From positions 1,014,129 to 1,078,128 of the forward strand of contig VZRS01014440.1 of NCBI GenBank assembly GCA_013398055.1: a stretch of DNA of 64,000 nucleotides. The letters are read 5' to 3'. Source of the stretch: Ifrita kowaldi. Taxonomy: Eukaryota; Chordata; Aves; Passeriformes; Cinclosomatidae. The position numbers and the translations under genes are program-made. Positions 38,633 to 48,545 of this stretch are shown one piece after another. Below the pieces are notes generated by a model. It saw only the letters and a program-made list of their open reading frames with translations. It searched no databases and had not been told where the DNA came from. Positions within the stretch are counted from its first letter, which is position 1; each line of letters opens with the position of its first letter.

Positions 38633-40415
38633 ATTTCAGCTAAAGACACTTTTAGCATTCATCTTGTCTCACTGCTAGAGATCTGTTATCCTAATGTAAT
38701 CTGACTGTTCTAGTCAGAATTCTTATGATTTTGGAGAAAGAATAGCCCTCTTGTTAATCTTTTCATTCTTGAAGAAACTATATGCAGTGTTGATACTCTG
38801 AATAAAATAGTAACTTGCATTAGAAGCTAGAATTTAAGGAATGGGGTGAAACTCCTCATTGATGTACAGCGTGTTAACTAAAAATTATGATTATTACCCT
38901 AGGAGGACTATGCTGGATTACTGCAGTTATGGGCTTGAAATACATTGTGGATTTTTAAGTTTTAATCCAACAGTATTGTTGTCTGATGTTTTATTTGCTG
39001 AAATAAATAATGGTAGGACAGTCATCCATTTGTCGTATATTTTCTGGGGATTTATTGTTTGCTTGGCTTTTGTCGTGGGTGTTTTCGGTTTTTCTCATCT
39101 GAAATATTTTTGCTGAGGAATGGGAGAGATTTGATCCTGTTGTATGCCTTAACTCTTTCTCCAGTGTAGAATCCTACTCTTAGACCTTTTAAAATACTCT
39201 GTTTTGAGACTTTCTAAGAGTGATGCAGGAAAAGCACAATTCAGTCAGAGTTAATTTTTAGATATGCAATCACAGAGCAAGACAACTGAATTAAATACCC
39301 ACCTCTTAATAACATAATCTTTTAGGAAAACGTGCAGTTAAATCACTTCGGCATTTTTAACATATCAAGTGAAATGGTGCTCCTGTTGTCACTGTTATGT
39401 TGTTACCGAGATGCATCCAAGCAAATAAGGCCAGAGGTGTTTGTGTCTCTGGATGTGTCTATGGATGCTTCGATATTTAATGTAAAACAATGATATGACC
39501 TGTCTGTTATCTGATATGTCTGTTATCTACTGTTCTTCAATAGATTCTATTTTTAATATATTTTTCAGTTGTTAGTGTTTGTCCTGGAATCCGTTCTACT
39601 TCCCTGGCTGACAGAAAGCACATATTCTAAGGAGCATATTTCTGAGTAATTGTAATGGTCATAGTATCATGAGGTTGAAGATGGGATTCATATTTATTCT
39701 GTTTTCTCATCCAGTGTGTCTTTTTTTCATGTGGAGTGGAGAGATTTCTTTAGAGAGAAAGGTGCATTATCATTTGGAATGAAGGAGGGAGGCATCTCAG
39801 GTCCAGTTCCTAATCAGCAATCACCACTGAAAAGGGAGTTACCCCCCTTAAACTTTTCTTGTGAGGAAGTAAGAATACACATGTATGTGCTTATTCCCTT
39901 TAGCCTATGCATGCAGATCTGTGTTAGACATTTTGTTCCTTTTTCTATTAAATTTCTTATCTGTGATACTTTTGCAAACATATCCCATATAGATACAAAT
40001 CTGAGCACTTTAAATTATGTTGAAAACTTAGATCTTTCATCTATGAATGTAAAGTAAAATCCTAAGAAAACTGCATGCTAAATACTGGTAGTTCCCTAGC
40101 CATGTCTGTCATCAACAGCCTATGCCTCCAGAATTAAGAACCAGACTATAAACACAAACTCAGCTCATCAGCATTCTCCTGAAAGGGAAAGAGAAACATA
40201 AAAATAATTAATATAATTCTGCATCACACTAACATGCAGAATCAGATGAGCATATAACCTTTGTATTCTACTGATGCATTTTGCTTGAAGCATGCTCTTC
40301 TTCTTTCCTTTTTCTCATATATACTAGAATCTTCACTTTCTCAATTTTTTAACCTTTGTACTTGAATTAGCCTCCAGAAACTTCTTCAGATTAAAAAAAT
40401 AAAAAATAAAGCTGA

Positions 40416-40432
40416 TTTTTTTTTTTTTTTTT
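40416..40432 (+). repeat. Oligo-T run (17 T)
   Basis: An uninterrupted thymine tract, preceded by an A-rich patch (AAAAAAATAAAAAATAAA). Simple sequence only. Confidence 0.9.
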
Positions 40433-41084
40433 AATCATCTAGTCTCTTGGGAAAAGTATTTCAAAACATCTTTCTGGAAACACACTAATTTCTGTGGTAC
40501 CAGCAAACTCATCAATTGTATTTATAATGCTTTGTAAAGTAGGTTCTAAAATATGGCAATTCCTATTGCAATAGGTCTATTAAGTTTTTATAACTAAATA
40601 AGTGTTTGGATGAATACATCATTGCATAAGGCAAGTTAATAATTCAGATCCACTGCTAGAAAATTTCTGATCCTCCTTTTGTTTGAGCCAGGAAAATGCT
40701 CCTTCAGGATGAGAACACAATCGATCATAAAATACATTTTACATATTTGAAACTGTGCTGAACTGAGTGTAGAATCTTTAAAAGACAAGGAAATGTTCTC
40801 CAAAATGTGCTCACACATTCAATGTAGTTATTACTCATCGCTAGCCTGATTGCTATAGCATAGGTTTTTCTCCAGTGGTTGATTTTATAGTGAAGATTTG
40901 TTCAGTAGCAGATTTTTGTATAGAAGGAAGCTTTAATCCAACAAATTACTGTTTCTTTGGAGTTTGTTTTGGGGATTTATTCTAATGTTTCTGTTGAAAA
41001 TGTCTTTGGTTTTGTTGTTTGGACTTTTGCTTTAGCCTCTGTGCTAGACTGCTTGAAATACAACCTTTAGAAATACATTTGAAA

Positions 41085-41116
41085 ATTGAAGCTCTTCTTC
41101 ATTGAAGCTCTTCTTC
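41085..41116 (+). repeat. Perfect 16-bp tandem duplication
   Basis: ATTGAAGCTCTTCTTC occurs twice in direct succession (41085-41100, 41101-41116) with no mismatch, followed by AT which starts a third partial unit. Confidence 0.95.
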
Positions 41117-43559
41117 ATGTACATTTTCATTTTCCTTCACATGTAAGCCTGTCAATCATTTTAATATGAATTTCAATTTTCTATGTAAGAGCATAGTTTT
41201 GGTTAAGAATGAACAGAGAAATTCATGAATCTACAAATAATAGAAGTTCCAGCTTAGACAAAAAATAAAAGGTTTATTTGAAGAAAATATTATTTTCCTT
41301 AGTGAAATTATTTTCAAGAATAAAATATCTATGTTTAGTGGTCCAAATATGAGCAGTAGTTGCAAGAGAACTATTCAGCTTATACTACAGGTCACTCATG
41401 GTAGAATTCAGTTGCTGTAACATCAGTGGCTAATATTGTTTTAAATGTTCTTGAGGCCTGATACCTCCCATTTCCAGCAGTCTTTACCAAAGGCTGTAGG
41501 TTTCTTGAAGATCAAGGCAGTTATACCTAGCAGTATCTTCCAGAAAGTTGTTTTGCTGACTTCTCAGTAGAGGTAGCCTTTAGTTGCCTAAATCTAAGTA
41601 TCAAGTGCTATTTGAGAGAAACTTAATAGCCATAGCTACAGGACATGACATGGACAGAACTGTTGAGTTCTCACAAATTTCTAATTATGGATAGAGATTA
41701 AATCCTCTTTTATACTTTGACATGTTTTTTCCTCTTTTTTGGAATTATTTTCTTAGGGAAATAATCTGCAAACTTGAGTTTTCCCTAAGTATAGATATTT
41801 ATTCTTAGTTTTCAGTGTATCCATTGCTGCTTTTTCAGTAAAGGGATTGATTTCTTTATTCTTGTTTCTAACTACCTATGGCTATTTCTCCATAAATCCC
41901 TACCTAGGAATCTGTCATGATGCAGAACTACAGCGTTCATTTGTCCTCCATGTTTGTGTAGTGAGTGTTACAATGACTTGTCAGCACTTGGAGGTTGTCA
42001 CTTGGTTCATGTTTTGATGTCTTTTTCTTTCTCAGTCTAGGATCTTCTTCTATATTTTCTAGAATGCTCTTATAACTTTGCTGTTTTTTTCACTGGTCTG
42101 TGTCTGCAATGAACATCTGAACTCACCATGTATAGTGCCGTCCACATTGTCAGTAGCTATTTCTTTTTCTTTTTTCTTTTAATTAATCTAAAGATCAGTT
42201 TTGTCCTGCTTAAGGTTTTGAAGTCATTAGCTGACCGTGGGTGAGCATTTACAGCCATGATGTCTCCAGTGCCACCCTGTGTCTCAACTGATTATCCTGT
42301 GTAGGTGCACCTCTGTGCCACATCCTGTGTCTCCCCTTCTTAAGGTCTCAGCTGTGGTACCAGCCCTATATTTCCCAACACAGTATCATTATGGTAGTCA
42401 TAAAACCACTGTGGTACTGCCATATAAAGATAAGATAGCCACAGCCCCTTGGCCAATTGTTAAAAAAAAAAAGGTCTGCTAAAAACCAACCTGCTAAATC
42501 AGGCAGTTCAGCTAGAGTTTAGAGAGAAAAAGTCTGTCAAATCTCAGTCCTGAGGGAATAAAGCTTGCAATCTCTTTATTGACAGCATCAATAGTGTATT
42601 ATGGGGCTGCAAGATTATGATATGCATATAATTATTACTGATGAAAGATGACTTTTTACAAACCTTGTCTTGCTGCTTATTCTGCAGAGACATGCAATAG
42701 GAATAGAATCCTGGCTGACTCAACAAAATTCGTTCTGGTTAGTACTTTGGATATTGCAAGAGGTTAAGAACACCAGAGAGTATTTACTAAAGAAGGATGA
42801 TGTACTTGGGCTGGGAAAACAACACCATCTGCTTTAAACTTGTTCAAAAAATTCTGACCCAATATTTCATGCTGTAGAAGAGATGAATATGTGAAAGGTT
42901 TCAGTGCATTTGTGAGAAGTGAGATGAGTTATAGAGGAAATTTTTTTACAGTAGCACTTTAATTTCTGTTTCACTTCTTTGTATTCCTTCTCTCTAAGCT
43001 GCTTTTCAGGAGTAATTCAGCAGTTACTTTAGCCAGCCTTATATGTCTTTGCCTTTTAGGAAACAACTGTGATTTTCATTGTTCAATTGCAATGGTGCCA
43101 AAGAGTGTTTTAAAGTTCTGAAAAAGTGTTCCCTTACTCCTCACTAAATAGAGGAATCTAATTATATTCTATCTTTTGCAAAAGAGTACTGTGTTAGAAG
43201 ATGTTCCTTGTTGCCCTAGAACTCAAAAATGAATATGACCAAGAATAGTTTTCAGGAAAAAAATTTGTAAGTTTTGTTTGGAAATCATAATTATCTTCTA
43301 AAGTATGTACTGGCCTTTTATTATCCCCAAGACTATAGTCTAGGGGATAACAATGCTTTCACAGTTAGATATTCCCATCTGTGGGAATCCTCTGTATATA
43401 ACCATGGTTTTGTGTTTCTGTTCCATGGTTTTGGTTTCTTCAGGAAGGATTCTTGGCAAGTACAGTTATAACATTCTGAGAATGAGCATAATCGCTGTTA
43501 ATACATTTGTCATTACAATGTGTTTCCTACTTCAAATCGACTTTGAATTTTAACCTTTA

Positions 43560-43606
43560 CTTCATGTGTGCTTTAAACACCTGGGCTGTTTAGAGCACAC
43601 ATGAAG
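43560..43606 (+). other. Short near-perfect inverted repeat (hairpin)
   Basis: The left arm 43560-43578 (CTTCATGTGTGCTTTAAAC) and the right arm 43588-43606 (GTTTAGAGCACACATGAAG) are complementary at 18 of 19 positions. The single exception (T43573 against G43593) would be a G-U wobble in a plus-strand transcript, and A43579-T43587 adds one more pair, leaving a 7-base loop. Pairing does not extend past the base of the stem. The stem is shorter than a typical pre-miRNA stem and no host transcript is visible, so function is unproven. Confidence 0.6.
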
Positions 43607-45913
43607 GGTGTCTCCTGTTCCCTGTATACCCTGGCACATGCACAGATACATTTTTGAACCTAACTTCCATGGTTTGGGTGCAAAAGAACTAAGACAGGAA
43701 TGAACCCTCATCTTTTGTCCTTTTCTTGAATGAGGTGCTCATACTGCTGTCCAATGACTTCCAGTCTGAACCCTTAAATGAGCCTAACAAACATGTCTGT
43801 ATATAAATAAAGTAGACACCTACACGGACAAAAAGAAAAGAAAGCATGGCTTCTACAAGAAATAATTCCTAGAAATTAACTGTAAAACATCCTGAAAACA
43901 GACCTTATGGAATCCTGAGCGACAGAATTATCTTCAGGGGTTTTGTAGTGTTAACTTTTCAGGATCGCCAGTCAAGAAACAAAAATTTTTTCCAAGATAA
44001 GTAATTGTAAAAGTATATTAGCTTCCCCTCACACCTCTCCCCCCACCACCCCACCAGAACATCATTTAGAAGTCCAGACTAAAATCCTACCAAAACTTTC
44101 AAGGAAAACTGGTAACCTGGTAATCTGACTAGTGATTTTTAATATTTTCCTATTGACATGTTTAAAGTATAAGGCTGAACAGATTTTAAAGCCTTGAAAA
44201 TAAAATGCCGTACAGGTGGTATTAGGAAGCACTTGATGCTTCTGTGAAGCCACATACTTCACATATGTAAACAGAATGGACATAATGTGAACATTGCTAC
44301 CAGGCAGTTTTAGTGCTGTCATTTTAAACAAGTACAGCTTTTTTTTTAATATGCCATTCATTTTTATTTAATTAATGTCTTGGTTTTAAAGATTGGGATC
44401 ATTCTGAAGCCACATTGTTATTCTATGCAGCAGGTTACTCCAGGCTAATTTATTTTCATGTCTGCATTCTTTGGGAACGTCAGATTTGTTTATTCAGAAC
44501 AGATAAATCTGCCATGTGGTAAATGATGAGAAGGAGATGGTCAAGTATGTTATGTTTCTAACCCTCTGAGTTCTGTCAAAATTATTGTAAAAAGTGTGAT
44601 ATATTTTGAAAAGAAAAGAATAATGTGTTGTTTTATTCTGTGGAACACTTATGAATTCCATATAGAATACTATTAGTCTAGAAATTGGATGTGCCAGTAT
44701 ACTGTAGAGAAATGAGTTTTTCAATATAATGTTCTGCATAAAATGGAGAATGCTATTCATCATATTATTTGGCATTTAAATAGAACTTTTCTGAGACTCC
44801 AAGAATTTTATTAATATTTATTAAGTGAGGCACATGACACATTCTTCAAGGTAAGCAATTCACCCATTAAATTAAGAGAAAGATATAACAGCACAGAGTT
44901 GGTGGTTAGTCAGAAACACCCTCATCTGCCTTTCCTAGGCTTCTTGCTTCTATGAAACCACAGTCCTTCATTCCTTGAACAGGAATAGCATAGCAAAAAG
45001 CCAAAGAAAATTTAAGATTAAGTTTGTATTGGCTTATTTCATTAAGTAACACATTAGGGTGTATCCGTTTATATCAGTTGTTTGTTTGTTTTTATGTTAT
45101 TGCTGTTCTAAAATATGGAACAAAATTCTCTATTAACTCTTGATAGGTTGGTGGGTGATGATCTTTTAAACTTATACTAGTACTACTAACGAACCATTCA
45201 AAAGTAGTCTTTTATTTAAAGATATTTCTTAGCATAAGAAATATAACATCCCATTGAGTTTATACATACTTTCATTTAGAAAATACATAGTTAAATGTAT
45301 TCTATGCTATAATTTTTAATGAATCCTAGATGTTGCAGATAAAAGTTTTCATAACTTAGTGGTAATTATCCCATTGATTTGTTGGATATAAAGGATTTGT
45401 TATGACAGAACTTTGAAAATAGAAAGGAGACTGCTCATTGTGGTATCTTATGACTGAATCTATCTTTGACCTCTTAAATACTTGTGATTGACCAGGTGCC
45501 TGTGGGCCCTATTATATTTTTTATAAAGTACGGATTTGCTAACAGAAATGTGTTAATAACAGAAAGCTATTTGCTGCTGTCATTAATCATGTCATACCCC
45601 ACAGTTTTGGAATGACATTATGTTTGGAAGATCAGTAACTAGCTGTATCTCTGTAGTTTGCCCTGAAGTTCTTACTAGTAATGAGAGTTTAAGAGCCTTC
45701 AGGACCCTTAAGGAGAGAAGTAAAATGAAGCCAATAAATTTTATATTGTGGTGAGGAACAAATCCGGATGAACTTGTAAAACTGTCTCATAAATTTGATG
45801 CTTGCACAGAAAATATATTTTTCAATTGACTGATAAAAAAAAGAAAATATTAAAGAAGTTTGAACTAGTTTTTAAAGTGTTCAATAAGAGCAAAAAACAG
45901 CTAAGGATTTCTC

Positions 45914-46026
45914 ATGCTAAGAAAAGAATTGTGGGTTTGATCCCTGTATGGGCCATTCACTTAGGACCTGGAATCGATGATCCTTGTGGGTCCCTTCCAA
46001 CTCAGAATATTCTGTGCTTCTGTGAT
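45914..46026 (+). mobile_element. TguSINE1-like SINE (tRNA-Ile head, CR1 tail), 5' truncated
   Basis: The copy begins inside a tRNA-Ile-like head (ATGCTAAGAAAAG where the family has a GTGCTAATAAC-type anticodon stem-loop). It continues through the B-box-like GTGGGTTTGATCCCTGTATG and ends in a CR1-type tail: GATGATCCTTGTGGGTCCCT, TCCAACTCAGAATATTCTGT and a terminal CTTCTGTGA. This tRNA-Ile plus CR1 structure is that of TguSINE1, a SINE mobilised by CR1 machinery in songbirds. The upstream A-box part is missing, so it could not be transcribed from its own promoter. Confidence 0.82.
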
Positions 46027-47334
46027 TTATATGCACAGGATTATAGAATTGAGCACAGAAGTAAATCAAACTATGTTCTTCTGTTTTCAGAGGATATTGC
46101 AGAGCCCTAGACATTAGGGAATGTTTCTGCACAGAAATGTTATGTAAATATGAACTGAGAAACGGGTAGTTGTTCCTTGAAAACACCTGCAAGGGAGATT
46201 GTGAACTGGACCAATTTATAATTATTTGCCTTGCTCTTTCTCATTCATAATCCCATGTAAGGTGGAACACTGTGCATTGAATTTTGCCTTGTGAGTATTG
46301 AGATCTGATAGTCTATGAAGACAGGATAGCCTACAACATTAGAACAAGGTCCCTTTGCCACCTTCTAGTGGAAACATGCTGCAGGCAATCCTTCTCAAAG
46401 TACACATGAATAGTTTAGGTTCTCTTAAAAAACTTGCGATGAATATGATGAATAGGAAATCCAACATGATATTCTTTACTAGTTCTTCTCTGTTTTACCT
46501 ACTTCTCTTGGGATTTTTTTTTTGCTTGCTTTTCTTTTCACTTTTTTTTTTGTTTTTTGGTGGTTTTTTAGAGACTTTAGGAATCCTCTTTCATTCCTCT
46601 GGTCACATGCCATAATGCGAGAGTTGAGGACTTTTCTAAACCTAAAAGTTTAATGAATACTAGACTAGACAGGGTGACACACTTTGTCTTAAACACCAAT
46701 TCCCCATGCCAAACAACAAACAAATAAAAAGGCAAGACTCCTTGCTCTATCTGTTTATTCCTTCCAATATTGCAGTTTTATGTTAAAACCCAAAATCTCA
46801 AAGTATGTAATTTAAAAGATCACTAAAAAGAGTAGAAAACCATTTTATTCTTTTTAGGGTGCTTTTCCTATTTAAACAATAAAGAAAAATCAGCTACCTA
46901 TGTGATTTGACTTTCCCTCAAGTTTCTGTAAATGAAGCATGACAAATGTGCCTAGCATGCTATACATTAGATAGGTCTTTCAACACATCATGGACCATGA
47001 AGATGACTTTATCTGGAATCTGCAGCTCAATAGAATAATCTATACCATACATGAAAAGGACAATAACAAATCCTATACCCTTCAAGAAAAGTATTTTTTG
47101 TCCCTTTTTAAACAACTTTTATGGAGGTGATGAATTAAACTGATTTTAAAAATAGGAGTTTAAAAATGAGATAATTTTCTTTGTATTGTCATGCGAAGTG
47201 TGATTTCTGGGTTTTTTTTCCTAAAGTTCTATAAAACTATCTTGGTAAAACAGACAAAAATTCTCTTCTCATGACAGTGTCTTTTTAGTATTATTATTCT
47301 TTGTTACTTATGTTATTTAATAACAAAATATTTT
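46027..47334. other. AT-rich non-coding DNA, no gene seen
   Basis: No gene or repeat recognised other than a T-rich low-complexity stretch around 46510-46570, which produces a Phe/Leu-rich chance open frame (46355-46615). Confidence 0.6.
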
Positions 47335-47474
47335 CACACAATCTTCTGAGTTGCAAGGGACCGAGGAGGATCATCAAGTAAAACTCTGAAGTGAATAGCC
47401 CCTACAGGGATTGAAGCCATGACCCTGGTGTTATTAGCACCAGAGACTAACCAACTGAGCTAACCTCAGGGTCA
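47335..47474 (-). mobile_element. TguSINE1-like SINE, near full length, antisense
   Basis: On the minus strand the element starts at 47474 with a tRNA-Ile-like head: GTTAGCTCAGTTGGTTAG (A box), GGTGCTAATAACACCAGGGT (anticodon stem-loop with AAT) and CATGGCTTCAATCCCTGTAG (B box). It then passes into the CR1-like tail (GATGATCCTCCTCGGTCCCT, GCAACTCAGAAGATTGTG). The tRNA part is fused directly to the CR1 tail and has base changes that break tRNA pairing, so this is a SINE and not a tRNA gene. Both internal pol III promoter boxes are still recognisable. Confidence 0.88.
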
Positions 47475-47504
47475 ATGATGAAATTAATGTGTTTTGAATC
47501 ATAT

Positions 47505-47545
47505 TTTTAATATTTAAATATTTTAATATTTTAATATTCATTTTT
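47505..47545 (+). repeat. AT-rich simple repeat (TTTTAATAT-like)
   Basis: Repeated TTTAATATTT/TTTTAATAT words form a low-complexity AT tract just downstream of the SINE. Simple sequence only. Confidence 0.75.
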
Positions 47546-47586
47546 AAAAATGAAATTATAAAAACTGATAAGTATTTAAAAAAAAC

Positions 47587-47823
47587 TTGTCCTCCACCTC
47601 CTCCTTGTCCCTGCTGAGCAGATCAGAGGTGGATGTTGATTGTGGTCAGCCTATAACTGTTCGCCTCTGCCAATCCTTCCTCACACTTTTCTCCTGCTCT
47701 AATGTGGGTACTTCACGGGCAGAGTCCTTCATGAAGTGTCCCAGTGTGGGGTCCCTGAAGGAGAGAGTCCTTCAGAATAAAATCGATTCAGTGTGGGCTC
47801 TCCATGGGCTGCAGTTTCTACAT
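47587..47823. mobile_element. Avian dispersed repeat fragment, LTR-like
   Basis: A GC-richer block with recurring words of the type GTGTGGGGTCCCT, GTGTGGGCTCTCCATGGGCT, GCAG and TCCTTCA. I recognise these from a widespread avian repeat class with imperfect internal repeats that I believe is retroviral (LTR or adjacent), but I cannot name the family or fix its orientation. The open frame at 47587-47844 follows from the repeat. It abuts the antisense CR1 that begins near 47832. Confidence 0.5.
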
Positions 47824-47831
47824 TGCTTATC

Positions 47832-48300
47832 GCGGGATGGTTGAGGTGGGAAGGGTCCTCTGGAGGTCATTTCGGCCACTCCAACTACTCAAGCTGACCC
47901 ACACAGATCTGGTTGCCCAGGACCATCGCCAAGGCAGGAGAATATGAAACCTCCCCAGGTGACTTGTGACAGTGCTCAGTCACCCTCACAGTATAAAAGT
48001 GTTTCCTGATGCTCAGAGCTAACCTCCTGTGCTTCAGTTTGTGCCCATTGCCTCTGGTTCTGTCACTGGGCACTACTCTGAAAAGAGCCTAGCTCAGTCC
48101 TCCTTTTACCCTCCCTTCATCTATTTACATACATTAATAAGATCCCTCTGAGCTTTCTCTTCTCCAGGCTGCACAGTCCCAGCTCTCTCAGCTTTTCCCT
48201 GTAGGAGAAATGCTCCATTCCCTTAATCATCCTCATGGCCCTTTGTCGTACTCTGCCCAGTAGGCCCATATCTCTCTTGTACCAGGGAGTTGAGAACTGT
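47832..48300 (-). mobile_element. CR1 LINE, 3' end, antisense
   Basis: Complement of CR1 3' UTR and ORF2 end: GAGGTGGGAAGGGTCCTCTG, TGGTTGCCCAGGACCATCGC, AGTGTTTCCTGATGCTCAGA, TTGTGCCCATTGCCTCTGG, GATCCCTCTGAGCTTTCTCT, TCTCCAGGCTGCACAGTCCC and CCTCATGGCCCTTTG. It belongs to a different subfamily from the copy at 28725-29145, and the terminal octamer at the low-coordinate end is lost. Confidence 0.9.
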
Positions 48301-48344
48301 AGGGCTTCCGTTACTGTCCCTCACAGAATTCTTCTGGACACGTT
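48301..48344. other. Junction between two oppositely oriented CR1 fragments
   Basis: A short segment where antisense CR1 similarity fades and sense CR1 has not clearly begun. It may belong to either copy; exact breakpoints cannot be set by eye. Confidence 0.4.
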
Positions 48345-48545
48345 ATCCAGTTGTGGGATGAGCGAGTTCACAGTGTGCTGGGTGAAAATCAGGCCCTGCA
48401 GGAAGAGGTCTGGGGCTGCTGGTCAGCATGAATCAGCAGTGAGCCCTGGTAGCCCAGAGGACAAACTGCATCCTGGGCTGCATCAAACATGGCAAGACTA
48501 GCCAGGCAAAAGAGGGGATTGTCCCACTGTGCTCAGTGTTGGTGC
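48345..48545 (+). mobile_element. CR1 LINE, ORF2 3' region, sense
   Basis: Sense-strand CR1 segments: GAGTTCACAGTGTGCTGGGT, GAGCCCTGGTAGCCCAGAGG, CAAACTGCATCCTGGGCTGC, ATCAAACATGGCAAGACTAG, CCAGGCAAAAGAGGGGATTG and TCCCACTGTGCTC. It lies next to, and opposite in orientation to, the CR1 fragment ending near 48300. The fragment is cut on both sides, since neither the full ORF2 nor the 3' tail is present. Confidence 0.85.

Larger units (their letters stand above)
38633..45913. other. AT-rich non-coding DNA, no gene seen
   Basis: No gene recognised. It contains a 16-bp tandem duplication (41085-41116), a 17-T run (40416-40432) and a strong short hairpin (43560-43606). Open frames are 113 codons or fewer and lack domains. 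Confidence 0.6.

Noticed and set aside
46355..46615. 86-codon open frame with a hydrophobic membrane-like stretch
   Set aside because: The hydrophobic run is the translation of T-rich low-complexity DNA (Phe/Leu).
47400..47474. Possible tRNA-Ile gene on the minus strand
   Set aside because: The tRNA-like part is joined directly to a CR1-like tail and has base changes that break tRNA stems, so it is a SINE head. The copy near 45.93 kb is rejected for the same reason.
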